A stretch of 64,000 nucleotides of DNA from Phytopythium helicoides (taxonomy: Eukaryota; Oomycota; Peronosporomycetes; Pythiales; Pythiaceae): positions 62,001-126,000 of the forward strand of contig JANFNE010000050.1 of the NCBI GenBank assembly GCA_024867545.1. The letters are read 5' to 3'. The notes beneath the pieces were generated by a model. The model searched no databases, had not been told where the DNA came from, and saw only the letters and a program-made list of their open reading frames with translations. Both the position numbers and the translations under genes were made by a program. Positions 29,447-40,724 of the stretch are shown here, piece after piece (positions within the stretch are counted from its first letter, which is position 1; the number at the start of each line of letters is the position of its first letter).

Positions 29447-32400
29447 TCAGTGCCGTGACCGTTTCTTGTCCTTGCGCGACTTGGACTTTGATTTGTGGTG
29501 CTTGGCGTCTTCGAACTCCTCTGCGAGTTGCGCCGTCGTTTTTTGCCGTACACGCTTCATCTTGCTCTTGACATACTTCTCGATCTCTAGCGCATCGTAC
29601 ACAACGAGCGACTGCGGATGGTTATACAGCTGCGCGTTCGCCACCATCTGCCGAAAGTCTGCCTCAAACATGGCATGCGTCGCGTACTGGAGCTTCTCGA
29701 TGCGTGATCGAATGGTCCCGAGGTCCATAGGTTGCTTGACAATGGTGTAGTAGTCTGGATAGTCGAGTGCTGACGGCTTCTCCAAGAACAGCTCTGTACG
29801 TGATCGACCTGACGGATCCGTCAACTTGAGGACACCGTCATGAATCTTGCGGTAGAAATGGCTGAGAACGGAGCGCTCCCGCTTTGTCTCTTCGTCAAGC
29901 TCTTCATAATCCTCGGTTTCAAGCGCGTCACCTTCGTCGTAGTCGGCGCTCTTACTTTCATCTTCGAAATCGTCAGTCGTTGGTGTCACTGACGCGGACG
30001 CATCTCGCTTCCGCTTCTTCGTGCTTTGCTTCGAGCTCTTCGGAGTCTTGGACTCTTCGTCCTCATCGTCAATGCCGACTTCACACATCTTTACAAACTC
30101 CGAATCCGTGAACTGGTCCCGGTATGAAATCTCTTTCCGCTTGCGACCCACACCCGCTGTCGACAAATCAAAATTCCACGGGTTCTTCTCCTGCTTCCCG
30201 TTCGTTCCTTCCATCTCCATCTGAGCATTTGCGTCACGCAGCCAGTCTGGAGCGTCTTTTTCCGACATCAAGCGGTTCCGTGGCGCATACGGAATATTGA
30301 AGGTGTCGCAGTACTCTTTCCACTCACGAGCCTCGCGCTCCTTGCGCTCAGCGTCCATTCGCTGATACAATGCGAGTTCCCCGTCGGTCAACGCCATCAT
30401 CTCGTTGATTTCATCATCCACAAGTACGTTCGATGCTTCATCTTCACCGTTGGCTGCGTTTGCTGCTTCCTCCGACTCCATCTTGATCAGACTCTCGAGA
30501 AGCGCGCGACGCTCTGCCTCTTTCGATTTGTTGTTGAACTTGCCAGCCTCCACGACGAGGTTGTTCATGTTCATTTTGTCCGTGGCGCGAGACAAGATCT
30601 TTTCCTCCACAGGGCTATTCGTCACCAGTCGGAACACACGCACTTCGTTCTTCTGGCCGATACGATGAGCGCGATCTTGAGCCTGTGCGTCCATTGCAGG
30701 GTTCCAGTCACTGTCAAAGATGATGACAGTATCTGCCGTGGCAAGGTTCAAACCGAGACCACCGGCACGCGTACTCAGCAAGAAGATGAAATAAGGAGAG
30801 TCCGATGCGTTGAACATGAACATGCGCTGCTCACGCTCATCGGCGCTCGTTGAGCCATCCAGTCGAAGATACCGGAATCCACGGTAGTTGAAGTAATCCT
30901 CAAGCACATGCATGAGTTGTGTCATCTGGCTGAACATGAGCACACGATGCCCCGCAGCCTTCAACTTCGGAAGCATTCGATCAAGTAGTTCGAACTTGCC
31001 CGATGAACGAATGATGTCGAAGTCGATTTGATACCCGTTGGTTTGGAACAGGTAGGGGTGATTGCACACCTTTCGCAACTGCATCAGCACATTTGACAGA
31101 CCCTTGGAAGTGTACTTGGTCTTGCCCTTGCGCTTGCCATCATCGTCCGTTGTCTCCATTAGAAGAGCGCCGCCCTCTTGGATGCGTCGGTACATGATCT
31201 TTTGCCATCCTGACAACTCGCACTTGAGCACGCGCTCGACCTTGTCCGGCAGTTGGTCCAGCACCGAGCTCTTGACACGGCGCAGCAGAAAAGGGCGAAG
31301 TACTTGGTGCAATCGGTTGATGATAAGCATACGCTCTTCGTCTGACAACTCATTCGACTCGCCATTGCCCGAGAACTGAGAGAACGGCTTGCTGAACCAT
31401 TGCTCGAAAGTGTCGACAGACTGGAAGATAGTCGGCAACAGGAAATTGAGCAGTGCCCACAGCTCGGGAAGGCTGTTCTGCAACGGCGTACCCGTCAGCA
31501 GCAATCGGTTGCGCGACGTGTACATGGTGCCAAGCGTCATGGCAAACTTGCTCTGCGCGTTCTTCATGCGGTGGCCCTCGTCGACAATGATGTACTGCCA
31601 CTCGTACTTGCGAAGAACATGCTTATCCTTCATAATATACTCGTAGGTTGTCAGAAGCACGTTGAACTGGCAACTCGCCATCTCCTGTTTGTAGATCTCT
31701 TTTCGTACTTGAGGCGGCCCCTTGTATACGACAATCACGAGGTCAGGAGCCCATTTCTTGAATTCGTTTACCCAGTTCGATAACGTTGAAAGCGGCACCA
31801 CGACGAGGAACGGGCCGTGGTTGTGCTTGATTTCAGTGACATAGGTCAACAGCGAAATCGATTGGATGGTCTTTCCGAGACCCATTTCATCAGCCAAAAT
31901 TCCATTCAGGTGGTTGTCGTACAGAGACACCATCCACTGCAGACCACGCAACTGATACTCCTTCAAGTCACCGCCAACGAGCATCATTGGCTGACGCGGA
32001 AGCTCGCCCTTTGAAGCAACTTCAAGGTAGTTCAAATCATCGTCGTCATTTTCTTCCTTCGACTCGTCTTCTCGCTTGACAATGTCCTGCGTAAATTCAT
32101 CCACCACATGATGCTTACGCTTGTGCTCACGGACGAGCTTCCGGATACTCTCGAGGTAGCTATTCGTTTGAGAAAGCAAGTACGTGAGACGCTCGTTCTT
32201 GGCCTCTGCAACCAGCTTGCCGTAGGCTTCCATATCGTTTGCCTTCAGCGCCTTCAGACGCAGCTTCTCTTGACGATCCTCTTCACGCTCAGCCTTCGAC
32301 GCCTTCTGGTCTAGGAATGCCTTGACTCCCTTCGCTGAACGCGATACCTGCATCTTCACATTCTTGTGGAACTGGAAAAACTCGCGAGAATGGTTCATGA

Positions 32401-33756
32401 TCGCCTTCAGATACAGTTGATGGTCCGCACGGCGTTTCTTTTCCATTGCCACGGACTTCTTCCGTTTCTCCTTCTCTTCGCTGTACAGCTCGACGCGCGA
32501 CTCGGGGCGGCGTCTACGAAAAGACTTGCGATCTACCGTGCGTGGTTCGCCCAGGAGAGCCAATCTGTGCGTGTATGCTCTCGAAAGATGCGTACGGAGC
32601 CTGTGCTGGAGCAGCACGCATCGCAAGTCTCGGAGAGTGCGCACTTCAGCATCCGACAGCTCTTCCGCATGGCTCTCAAGCGTCTCAAGACTTGATGTAA
32701 GGAATTCATGAAGAGCATGCAAGTATCGCTGCTTGAGGGCGACATCATTCATGCCGAGCCACGGCGAGCTGATGTTGTATGGTCCGAACGCGGCGTTTCC
32801 CTTCGCTTCAATGTCGATCAGATCACCGTCGAAGCACTCTGGGCCCATGTACAACAAGTTCCGACTGCTGCGAGTCCACTGGGGCTTACGATCCGTGAGT
32901 TCAAGCACCGTTTGCGTAGGGAGCGGGGATGGCTTCGCAGCGCGTTGCGGGGTTTGATGCGCCTGGTGCTGTTTCACCTGCTTCATCTGCATCTTCAGCT
33001 GCGCGTTGGCAGACAATGGCGAGGGGGCGGGCGACGGCACCGGGATTGGGTTTCCCGCTAGTGGGGGCATCACCCCTGCGCCGTTCATCCCCATGGCCGT
33101 CTTCTTGCTGAGCGCGAGCGCCTCGTCCATCGAGTGGCAGAGCGCCTTGTACGCGCGGATCTGGTTGTGCAGGTACTCTAGCTGCTTGTCCGAGAATAGC
33201 ATCTGCGCGAGGGGGTTCCTGTGCATGGCCGCGAGTCGCTGCTGCGCGGTCTGCTGGAGTGCTGCCTGCTTGTTCTGAAGGAATGGGCTGGCCGCCACGT
33301 CGAGCGACGCGGTCTGCGCCTGGGCCTGCATCTGCATCTGCCTCTGCATCTGCATCTGTCGCTGCTGCTGCTCCTGCTGCATCCGCTGCGCCTGGTGCTG
33401 CAGCGTGCTCATGGCTACCACACACACCTCGTCAGTCGCGCTGCTCCACCGCCTCCACCGCGCCAACACGCACCTCCCGCCTGCTGCTGCTGCTGCTGCG
33501 CGCTACCGTTGCGCTGCTGGTGGTACTGGCGCAGCAGCGCCACAATCTGCGCGTACTTGGGGTGCGCCGTCTGCCCCGCGCGCTGCATCCGCATGGCCGC
33601 GTCCATGAGCTTGCGCACGTCCGCGGGCGTCAGCGCCACCCGCGTCTGGGCCGCCGCCTGAGCCGGGGCCTGAGCCGGGGGCTGCGCGTCTGCGGGCGCT
33701 GCGGGGGCCGCGGGGGGCGCCGCGGGGCCGCCGGAGCCGCCGGCGCTGCTGTTCAT
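29447..33756 (-). CDS. SWI/SNF chromatin-remodelling ATPase (BRM/SNF2 type)
   Basis: Exon 1 is 33756-33474 and exon 2 is 33414-29447. The 59-nt intron has a GTGCGT donor, a CTGAC branch and a TAG acceptor; total 1,416 aa. Domain order is that of yeast Snf2/Sth1 and animal BRM: QLQ (LFSDKQLEYLHNQIRAYK, about residue 170), HSA (about 400-470), SNF2 ATPase (ILADEMGLGKT, DEGHR, LTGTPLQN), helicase C (LSTRAGGLGLNL, DRAHRIGQ), a SnAC-like region, and a C-terminal bromodomain (PDYYTIVKQPMDLGTI). It acts in the nucleus, sliding or evicting nucleosomes. Exon 1 encodes an Ala/Pro/Gln-rich head; its first ATG is 33756. Ends with a Lys/Arg-rich tail. Confidence 0.93.
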
Positions 33757-34038
33757 GGGGGCGTCGGGCGCTTTTTCCCGTCGGCGACTCGGCGCCACTG
33801 GGAGGAAACGAACACTGCCGACCGCGCGCCAGTATGAGCTCTAGTATGCGTTCGTAAAGGTTTGTAGAGCGTTGTTAACTACAAGGAGGAGAAATTTTGA
33901 ATATTTGATACTTATTGATGAAGGGAGATTGGTTTATAGAAGGTAGACCAGAACACGTTGAAGTCCACTGGAGATGTTGGCTCGACGAGAGCAGCTCAAT
34001 TGAGCGGTGGGTGGAGATCGCGAGCTTGACGATGCATG

Positions 34039-35367
34039 TTACAAACGCGCCTCACCGCCGATGTACCCGTGCATCGACATCCGCGCACGCCGAAGCACCT
34101 CTTCCACCTCGAACGCGTTCTCCAGCACCCTCATGAACGCCTCGGGGAGGTCGACCTTCACATTCGCCCACACGAGCACAAACAGAGGACTCCACCCTTC
34201 CTTTGCGAACTCCAGGTCGAACTGGACGCTGAACACAAGTCTCTGTCCGAGCAGCTTGCTCCGCAGAGTAGGCTTCAGATCTGGGAAAACCACCGCGAGC
34301 GTCTGGTCCGTCACGATCACACCCACACGAGCAGTGGCAACGACACGCTCAGTCTCCGTGGCAGCGTTGGGTTCACCCAATCGCTGGATTGACAACAACT
34401 CGAGTCGCAGATTGGAGAAGAGCGCGGAATGTCGCCAACACTGCTCGAGAAGCGCGTCGGGTCCTCGAGAATCTCCACCAAAGTCTGCGTCTTCACTCAC
34501 AACGCACCGAGCGAACACGATCTGTCGAAGCAAGGCCAAGTTCTCCCCTCCGCGACCAACCTTTGTCCAACGAGGCGTCGACTCGGACAATTCACTCGTT
34601 GTGATGTGGCAACTTCCGCCCGCAAGTCCTCGGCGGAAGCGGCGGAAAAAGCTGGTGACCACGTGCTCGATGTACTTGAATGGAGGGTCAAACATCGCCT
34701 GCATGACTGTCCGCTGGACTTCGAGCAGACCGAGGAGTTCTCGAAGATAGGCGGCATCTTCTTCTGCGTTGAGCAATCGCTGCCTCTGGCGTTCTCGGTA
34801 CCGAGCTTGGTTGGCTCGACATTGTTCTCGGCGTCGAGCCGTCCTGAACGTCTTTCGAGGTGGGTTTGGAAGATCGGGGTTTTGATGGTGGAGTAGTTGG
34901 CGATGCAAGGTCCCCGAGCTTACTCTTGTAGGTGGTGTCACGCGCGTGGATACGAATCGAAGGGCGACCGGGCGAACCAAGACTTCGCTAGCGAGCGCAA
35001 GACTCTGGTGGCTCAGAGCGGGCGATTCTGGCGAAGATCCTTTGGGAAAGTCGTGGGCGGCTCTCGGTGGCTCCAAGGGGGCCGGGGAACGCGTCGCCTG
35101 GCTGCTGTACTGGTCGACGGGGTTGTATATGTGGAGGCGAGCGAGCGTGGAGATGGGACCCATGGCGACGCGAGAGAGGTGAGGGAGGTTGTCGGGCTCG
35201 GCTTGAGCTTGCAGACGGTCGAAGTGGAAGCTGAAGGGAGGTTGTCGGTCCATCGGTGGTCGAGAACAGTCGTCGAGGAGAGATCGAGTGGGCTGTTGTG
35301 GCGGGGTTGGCGATATCGTGGTGGACCACGGCACTGAAGCGTCTCGCTCGGGAAGGCCGTGATACAT
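34039..35367 (-). CDS. bZIP transcription factor, Cys-variant, inverted copy A1
   Basis: Single exon, 442 aa from the ATG at 35367, or 374 aa from the Met at 35163 shared with copy A2. The basic region reads RRREQCRANQARYRERQRQRL followed by a short leucine zipper (LLNAEEDAAYLRELLGLLE). The Asn that contacts DNA bases in nearly all bZIPs is replaced by Cys, a substitution known from oomycete bZIPs. A conserved region of about 220 residues follows (FFRRFRRGL...GRGGENLALLRQIV), also present in the other three bZIPs here. Almost all of the gene lies in a 1,212-bp arm repeated in inverted orientation at 38.1-39.3 kb. The last codons (ARL) lie outside the arm. Confidence 0.85.
   Translation of the reverse strand: MYHGLPERDASVPWSTTISPTPPQQPTRSLLDDCSRPPMDRQPPFSFHFDRLQAQAEPDNLPHLSRVAMGPISTLARLHIYNPVDQYSSQATRSPAPLEPPRAAHDFPKGSSPESPALSHQSLALASEVLVRPVALRFVSTRVTPPTRVSSGTLHRQLLHHQNPDLPNPPRKTFRTARRREQCRANQARYRERQRQRLLNAEEDAAYLRELLGLLEVQRTVMQAMFDPPFKYIEHVVTSFFRRFRRGLAGGSCHITTSELSESTPRWTKVGRGGENLALLRQIVFARCVVSEDADFGGDSRGPDALLEQCWRHSALFSNLRLELLSIQRLGEPNAATETERVVATARVGVIVTDQTLAVVFPDLKPTLRSKLLGQRLVFSVQFDLEFAKEGWSPLFVLVWANVKVDLPEAFMRVLENAFEVEEVLRRARMSMHGYIGGEARL
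34051..35262 (-). repeat. Inverted repeat arm A1 (1,212 bp)
   Basis: Reverse complement of 38081-39292 with no length difference: positions in the two arms always sum to 73,343. I noticed only three substitutions (35247, 35177 and the base opposite 39226). It contains the bZIP gene apart from its extremities. Confidence 0.9.
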
Positions 35368-35850
35368 ATGTCGGGGTTAAACATCTTGAATTGACAGAAT
35401 GACGTCGAGGCTAGTAACGGCAATTGTGCGACTTTTTACCGTGCAAAACTTCCAGGAGCAGCAAAACAGTCCGCGAGATCATTTGCAGATCTATATTCAC
35501 GATCCGATTTTGATCCTGATGCGCCAACAAATGTGCAGTAGCGGTACATGCTCACGAGAGAACCAAACTTTGGCGGGGCAATTCCGCTGTAGTAATGGGT
35601 GATCGGATACCAATAAATCGCGTATGTAAAGCTCATTTACCTACGAAATGTTCAGAATAGATATTTGTTGATTAGATGTATTCAATCTCACGATAAAATC
35701 TGTACATCGTGCGCTGACAGAGACGCCTTGTGCCTCTCATGAACCGTTGGACCGGTCTCACCAGACTCTAATCCAGACGAAGGCACAGGTCTGACAGTCT
35801 CGAATTCGACTGCCGGCTCACAAGCTACTCGACTGAAGTGATCAGCAACC
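35368..35850. other. Spacer inside the inverted repeat, left part
   Basis: AT-richer than its surroundings. No gene seen. It contains the upstream region of bZIP copy A1 and leads into the START/FYVE-like pseudogene. Confidence 0.5.
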
Positions 35851-37024
35851 ATGGGCGAGAGGTAGTCGCTTCACCGAGCGAACCAGTTCGCGGAGATCAA
35901 CCTTTCGGTGGACGACGCCTTCAACCTCGTCGACAGCGTGCTGCACAACATGGTCATCACGTGCGAGCACTTTCTGACGGCTGAAGACGGGCGAGTGAAT
36001 CCCAACAAGTGGAAAGTTGTCAAGACCAACGACGAGTCGGCCCTGTTCATGAACCGTGCCTAAGATGACCTAACGGATTTGGTGGCTTACCGTGCAACTA
36101 CCGCAGACGATGATGCTCGGCATCATCTCGGGTAGGCTCGACAGTGTCGTCTTCGGATGGTCCAACCCGACGCACGAATCTTTGCGAATCAAAACCTCGT
36201 ACGTCCACGACGAGAGTAGTGGCGCAGTGCTCGCGTCTGTGATCGATTCGTCGTATAACGCTACTCGTCTAGTGGATGAAGATGGATTTGTCATTCCACT
36301 GGACCAGTATCGTACCCAATCGCGACTATGTCTGCGTGGAGGCCACGGGAATCACAACCATGCGCAACAGCGAACGTGAAGTGTCGGCTACCACTTGCTG
36401 CACTCGGTCAATTTCCCGCAAACGTCTCAGCTGCCGAATCGCGTTCGTGGCAACACTTCGTCCACTGGTCTCTTCCGTCAGAAGACCAAAAACTCTGTCG
36501 AGGTCTGGAGGCAGACGGTCGTCGATCCTATTGGAAGCATGATAAGAATTTGTGCTTCCCAGACCACCTGCCACATTTCTTTCGTCGATCAATCACACCA
36601 ACTGTGCACAAAACCGCAAACTCGCCTGGATCCCCCAACCAAAAAAAAAAAGTATAACGAGGTCATGCAGAGGGTAACCCCACACCACAAGCACGCCTGC
36701 ATCACTTGCTCCACCGTCATGCGTGTGATCGTGTTTGATGGATCTGGTAAGCTCAAGCCTGCCTGCAGACTGTGCTTTCTCTACGTCAGCAATAACCAAC
36801 GAATTCGGAAGAAACTGCAGTTCATCACGCCAGATCTAGAAACGACACACCGCAGCATCACATTCCGCGTCGCGTATACGGATGAAGCGATCCAAGAGCG
36901 TGCTGTGGACGTAGCGATGGTTGAAATTGTGGTGGCGATCCGACGCAAGCTAGGGGCAGTTGAGCCGTCGTTGGGCTCGTTGGAAGCAACATCCAGCACC
37001 AGCGGCTATATGTACTCTGGTTAG
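35851..37024 (+). pseudogene. Dead START/FYVE-like lipid-transfer protein gene
   Basis: Pieces of a protein of the oomycete START-FYVE type lie in several frames. ATG at 35851 is followed after four codons by TAG, then FAEINLSVDDAFNLVDSVL...WKVVKTNDESALFMNRA and a stop at 36061-36063. A second block (MLGIISGRLDSVVFGWSN, GAVLASVID) follows, then after a frame change PNRDYVCVEATGITTMRNSE, then another change to YHLLHSVNFPQTSQLPN. The last frame stays open to 37024 and includes a finger-like CITCSTVMRV...PACRLCF. At least one stop and two frameshifts break it. It lies inside the spacer of the bZIP inverted repeat. Confidence 0.7.
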
Positions 37025-38080
37025 CATGGCGCTGATGTAAATGTAGAAAAGCTACTCACATTTTTTTCCTCGAGCTACGACAAAAATGGTTTCGAGTTGC
37101 AATGTCGCCACAAGAAAACTAGCTCAATGCTATGGGGAGGGTCTGGTGAAAATACCTTGAGCGTATCGTGTAATTAGCACGCCTTTGTTTTGAGAAACCG
37201 AACAATCTACCCATTAGCATTGCAGCATTCGTAGGATAATTCGTCGTGCGTGAGGCGTGGATGTTGTGTTTGGAGCGATCGAGAAGACATAACGGCTCTT
37301 TCGTGGTGGAATCCTATCGTGACTATCAACCAGTGGTGTAGAGGAAGCGCCTAGACAGAAGCCAGAACTTTGAAAACTCACTCTTTAGCCCGGGCTCACG
37401 CAGCAGCAGAAACAGCAGAAACCCCTTTCGCTTTCATGTATTAGCTTAAATGTTGTGCTGTCTTCTGTTCAGCGACGCTCGGATGCGGTGATAGATTTAA
37501 CTACAGGCCGGTGGAACGGCAACCCACGATCGAACATGTAAGTGGAGAGTGGGTTTGCACTCCGAAAACGAACAGAATGTTGAGAGAACCTCGGGTGTCC
37601 CTGGACCGCGCAGACAGCATTCCGCCCCACTATCGGCAATCCACGCATCAGCGTAGTCAGATCCATTCAGTTGCTGCCAGATACATCGCTGATGAAACAG
37701 CAAGCAGCGGTCATGGTGCCCACTCGACCAACGCCAGAGAGTATTTTCCAGTGGCTAAACATACTTTCGCCGTGGTAAACGTGTCTGTCGGATTGGACTG
37801 AAAGGGTTTAGCGCAATCCGCGACTAAACATATTGTGCTGACAATAGGCACTCGGAAGCAATGAAAAAAATGAGAGATTTGCCACACCACATCATGCAGA
37901 ACCCTCCCGGCATACAGCCGCACCACCAATCGTGCAGGGTGCTCCGGCCTTCGACACTGCGGAGAGCTCTTTGGTTCACGCCCTCCCTCATCGAGCCTTC
38001 CACGGTGCCGTGATCAACTCCCACCCTCAACACGTCACGACCAGAGTTAGCGCATTCCATCATTCGACCACGACCGGACG
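37025..38080. other. Spacer inside the inverted repeat, right part
   Basis: No gene seen. Short open frames have no recognisable motif. The final 100 bp, just before arm A2, show weak likeness to the sequence just outside arm A1, suggesting older homology beyond the clean arm boundary. Confidence 0.45.
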
Positions 38081-39292
38081 CGACCACCGATGGACTGACA
38101 ACCTCCCTTCAGCTTCCACTTCGACCGTCTGCAAGCTCAAGCCGAGCCCGACAACCTCCCTCACCCCTCTCGCGTCGCCATGGGTCCCATCTCCACGCTC
38201 GCTCGCCTCCACATATACAACCCCGTCGACCAGTACAGCAGCCAGGCGACGCGTTCCCCGGCCCCCTTGGAGCCACCGAGAGCCGCCCACGACTTTCCCA
38301 AAGGATCTTCGCCAGAATCGCCCGCTCTGAGCCACCAGAGTCTTGCGCTCGCTAGCGAAGTCTTGGTTCGCCCGGTCGCCCTTCGATTCGTATCCACGCG
38401 CGTGACACCACCTACAAGAGTAAGCTCGGGGACCTTGCATCGCCAACTACTCCACCATCAAAACCCCGATCTTCCAAACCCACCTCGAAAGACGTTCAGG
38501 ACGGCTCGACGCCGAGAACAATGTCGAGCCAACCAAGCTCGGTACCGAGAACGCCAGAGGCAGCGATTGCTCAACGCAGAAGAAGATGCCGCCTATCTTC
38601 GAGAACTCCTCGGTCTGCTCGAAGTCCAGCGGACAGTCATGCAGGCGATGTTTGACCCTCCATTCAAGTACATCGAGCACGTGGTCACCAGCTTTTTCCG
38701 CCGCTTCCGCCGAGGACTTGCGGGCGGAAGTTGCCACATCACAACGAGTGAATTGTCCGAGTCGACGCCTCGTTGGACAAAGGTTGGTCGCGGAGGGGAG
38801 AACTTGGCCTTGCTTCGACAGATCGTGTTCGCTCGGTGCGTTGTGAGTGAAGACGCAGACTTTGGTGGAGATTCTCGAGGACCCGACGCGCTTCTCGAGC
38901 AGTGTTGGCGACATTCCGCGCTCTTCTCCAATCTGCGACTCGAGTTGTTGTCAATCCAGCGATTGGGTGAACCCAACGCTGCCACGGAGACTGAGCGTGT
39001 CGTTGCCACTGCTCGTGTGGGTGTGATCGTGACGGACCAGACGCTCGCGGTGGTTTTCCCAGATCTGAAGCCTACTCTGCGGAGCAAGCTGCTCGGACAG
39101 AGACTTGTGTTCAGCGTCCAGTTCGACCTGGAGTTCGCAAAGGAAGGGTGGAGTCCTCTGTTTGTGCTCGTGTGGGCGAATGTGAAGGTCGACCTCCCCG
39201 AGGCGTTCATGAGGGTGCTGGAGAATGCGTTCGAGGTGGAAGAGGTGCTTCGGCGTGCGCGGATGTCGATGCACGGGTACATCGGCGGTGAG
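38081..39292 (+). repeat. Inverted repeat arm A2 (1,212 bp)
   Basis: Matches arm A1 base for base in reverse complement apart from the substitutions noted (38096, 38166, 39226). Both boundaries are abrupt: before 38081 and after 39292 the sequences differ. Confidence 0.9.
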
Positions 39293-39304
39293 ACGGATCC
39301 GTGA
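38180..39304 (+). CDS. bZIP transcription factor, Cys-variant, inverted copy A2
   Basis: Single exon, 374 aa, apparently identical to copy A1 from MGPISTLARL until the last three residues (TDP instead of ARL), because the arm ends just before the stop. Basic region about residues 109-130 with Cys115 at the invariant Asn position. Upstream in the same frame a TGA (38096-38098) replaces the CGA of A1, so the longer N-terminus possible in A1 is impossible here; this favours the Met at 38180 as the ancestral start. It converges on the TPR gene B1 with about 225 bp between them. Confidence 0.85.
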   Translation: MGPISTLARLHIYNPVDQYSSQATRSPAPLEPPRAAHDFPKGSSPESPALSHQSLALASEVLVRPVALRFVSTRVTPPTRVSSGTLHRQLLHHQNPDLPNPPRKTFRTARRREQCRANQARYRERQRQRLLNAEEDAAYLRELLGLLEVQRTVMQAMFDPPFKYIEHVVTSFFRRFRRGLAGGSCHITTSELSESTPRWTKVGRGGENLALLRQIVFARCVVSEDADFGGDSRGPDALLEQCWRHSALFSNLRLELLSIQRLGEPNAATETERVVATARVGVIVTDQTLAVVFPDLKPTLRSKLLGQRLVFSVQFDLEFAKEGWSPLFVLVWANVKVDLPEAFMRVLENAFEVEEVLRRARMSMHGYIGGETDP

Positions 39305-39529
39305 TTTATATGCTTTTCGATTTGGGTTCAATACATTGAAAAATCGTTTTGTCTGTCAGGTGGTCGATAGATTCATCAAACGAAACGCGATCACCATCAC
39401 GCGAGTGATACGACATACAACCGGAAACGTGACCTTGATGACGAACTCAGTTCTGGTACTTCAAATAGTGGTGAATGAAGTTAAGCGCGCTTGTCCTCGC
39501 AGACAGCTTGTTTACTAGCTCATGATACG

Positions 39530-40708
39530 TTAATGACGAAGCGAGCGGGGAGACAGCGGCCGCTGCTTGCCACGTGGCGAGTCCATTGCTCTGTTAGTCG
39601 TCCCAGCACAGTGCTCCCCTCGCTGGCTCCATCGACTCGGACTCTTCCACGCCATTGACACACCCGCGTCCGTCTCGTACTCGCCCACGATCTGCTGGAT
39701 GATCCGAACAAGGTGCATCCGGAGCAGCGGTGGGCGACCACTCGCCACAGACAGCGCGAGACGGAAGGTCGAGAATGCCTGCGTGCGGTCCCCGAGGTGC
39801 TCGAGCTCCACGGCAAGGTTGTAGTACGCGACCACGAGTAGCTCGTCGTTCGTCACGCCTTCCCTCTCGGTCATCATCGGGTCGTCGATGCGCAGTGCTA
39901 TCACGGCTTCACGAGCGTGCTCTGCGGCAGCCGAGTGGCGCTGTAGCTGGGACAGCACTGCTGCCAAGTTGAGCCGAGTGAGTGCCACGGCGTAGGTGTC
40001 GCGATTGAAGACTTCTCGTGTCGGAGGCATCCCGGCACTATTACTACTTGTAAGTACCATAACCTGCTGCTGCTGCTGCTGCTGCTGCTTCTGTTGGAGT
40101 CGAAGTGCGCGCTCCAGGAAACCGATGGCGGCCCAGGGTCGTCCACCACGGTGATGAAAGCATGCGAGATTGTTGAGAGCTGTCAGTCGAAGTGCGAGTC
40201 GGTGAGATACGTGAAGGCTGTGTGGGAGACTGCGGAGGTACCCTGATTTGCGTGTGTGTTGCTCTGCTCGCGTCAGGAGCTCTCCGCACCTTTGTTCCCA
40301 CTCGTTTTCGATTGTGGTTGTAGATGGTGTTTGAGATCGAGGTGAAGTAATGGTTGCGACCCGAGATGAAGATGGTGGCGGCGGAGGCTCATGCTGGTGT
40401 TGCTGCGTCTGCATCTGTATCTGTGAGTGTTGTTGTTGTTGAAGAGCAAACATTGCCGTCGCGCTGGCGAGCAAGACGAACTCTTCGCATCCTCGTTGGA
40501 ACTCTTCATTCAACACGCCGAAGGTTTCTTTGTGGTCGAAAATGTGTCGCTCGACGCCGTCCAGCGTGTCAAAGATTGTCTTGAAAGATTCATGCGTTGT
40601 GATGGCCCGTTGTTGGTTGGTGTGGAGATCCTGAGCGTGCGCGAGAGCTTCTGCGAGCTGAAGGATGGAGAGTTCGAGCTGGTACTGGTTGTGATCGTTG
40701 TCTTTCAT
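39530..40708 (-). CDS. TPR-like protein, inverted copy B1
   Basis: Single exon, 392 aa. N-terminal helical region (MKDNDHNQYQLELSILQLAE), a His/Gln and Pro-rich linker, then three tetratricopeptide-like repeats: LTALNNLACFHHRGGRPWAAIGFLERAL, then AVALTRLNLAAVLSQLQRHS, then LLVVAYYNLAVELEHLGDRT. A polyGln stretch encoded by CAG repeats interrupts the first and second. TPRs are protein-interaction scaffolds; no partner is identifiable. Copy B2 lies 4.5 kb away in opposite orientation and differs at a few residues (VIALR, TQAFST, GRPPLL here) and by one CAG. The C-terminus (SLRH) differs because the repeat ends there. Confidence 0.8.
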   Translation of the reverse strand: MKDNDHNQYQLELSILQLAEALAHAQDLHTNQQRAITTHESFKTIFDTLDGVERHIFDHKETFGVLNEEFQRGCEEFVLLASATAMFALQQQQHSQIQMQTQQHQHEPPPPPSSSRVATITSPRSQTPSTTTIENEWEQRCGELLTRAEQHTRKSGYLRSLPHSLHVSHRLALRLTALNNLACFHHRGGRPWAAIGFLERALRLQQKQQQQQQQQVMVLTSSNSAGMPPTREVFNRDTYAVALTRLNLAAVLSQLQRHSAAAEHAREAVIALRIDDPMMTEREGVTNDELLVVAYYNLAVELEHLGDRTQAFSTFRLALSVASGRPPLLRMHLVRIIQQIVGEYETDAGVSMAWKSPSRWSQRGEHCAGTTNRAMDSPRGKQRPLSPRSLRH

Positions 40709-40724
40709 GTTTTAATGCTGAAGC
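39543..40724 (-). repeat. Inverted repeat arm B1 (about 1.18 kb)
   Basis: Reverse complement of about 45161-46345. The end at 39543 is sharp (GAGCGGGG, then divergence). The other end fades within about 20 bp upstream of the ATG. The two copies differ by one CAG unit and by several substitutions, more than arms A1 and A2 do. Confidence 0.85.

Noticed and set aside
34051..39292. Interpretation of the inverted arms as terminal repeats of a DNA transposon
   Set aside because: The arms themselves are protein-coding bZIP genes, no transposase lies between them, and I saw no flanking target-site duplication.
39225..39518. Short plus-strand frame running out of the bZIP arm A2
   Set aside because: It overlaps the bZIP in another frame and continues into unrelated DNA; no motif.
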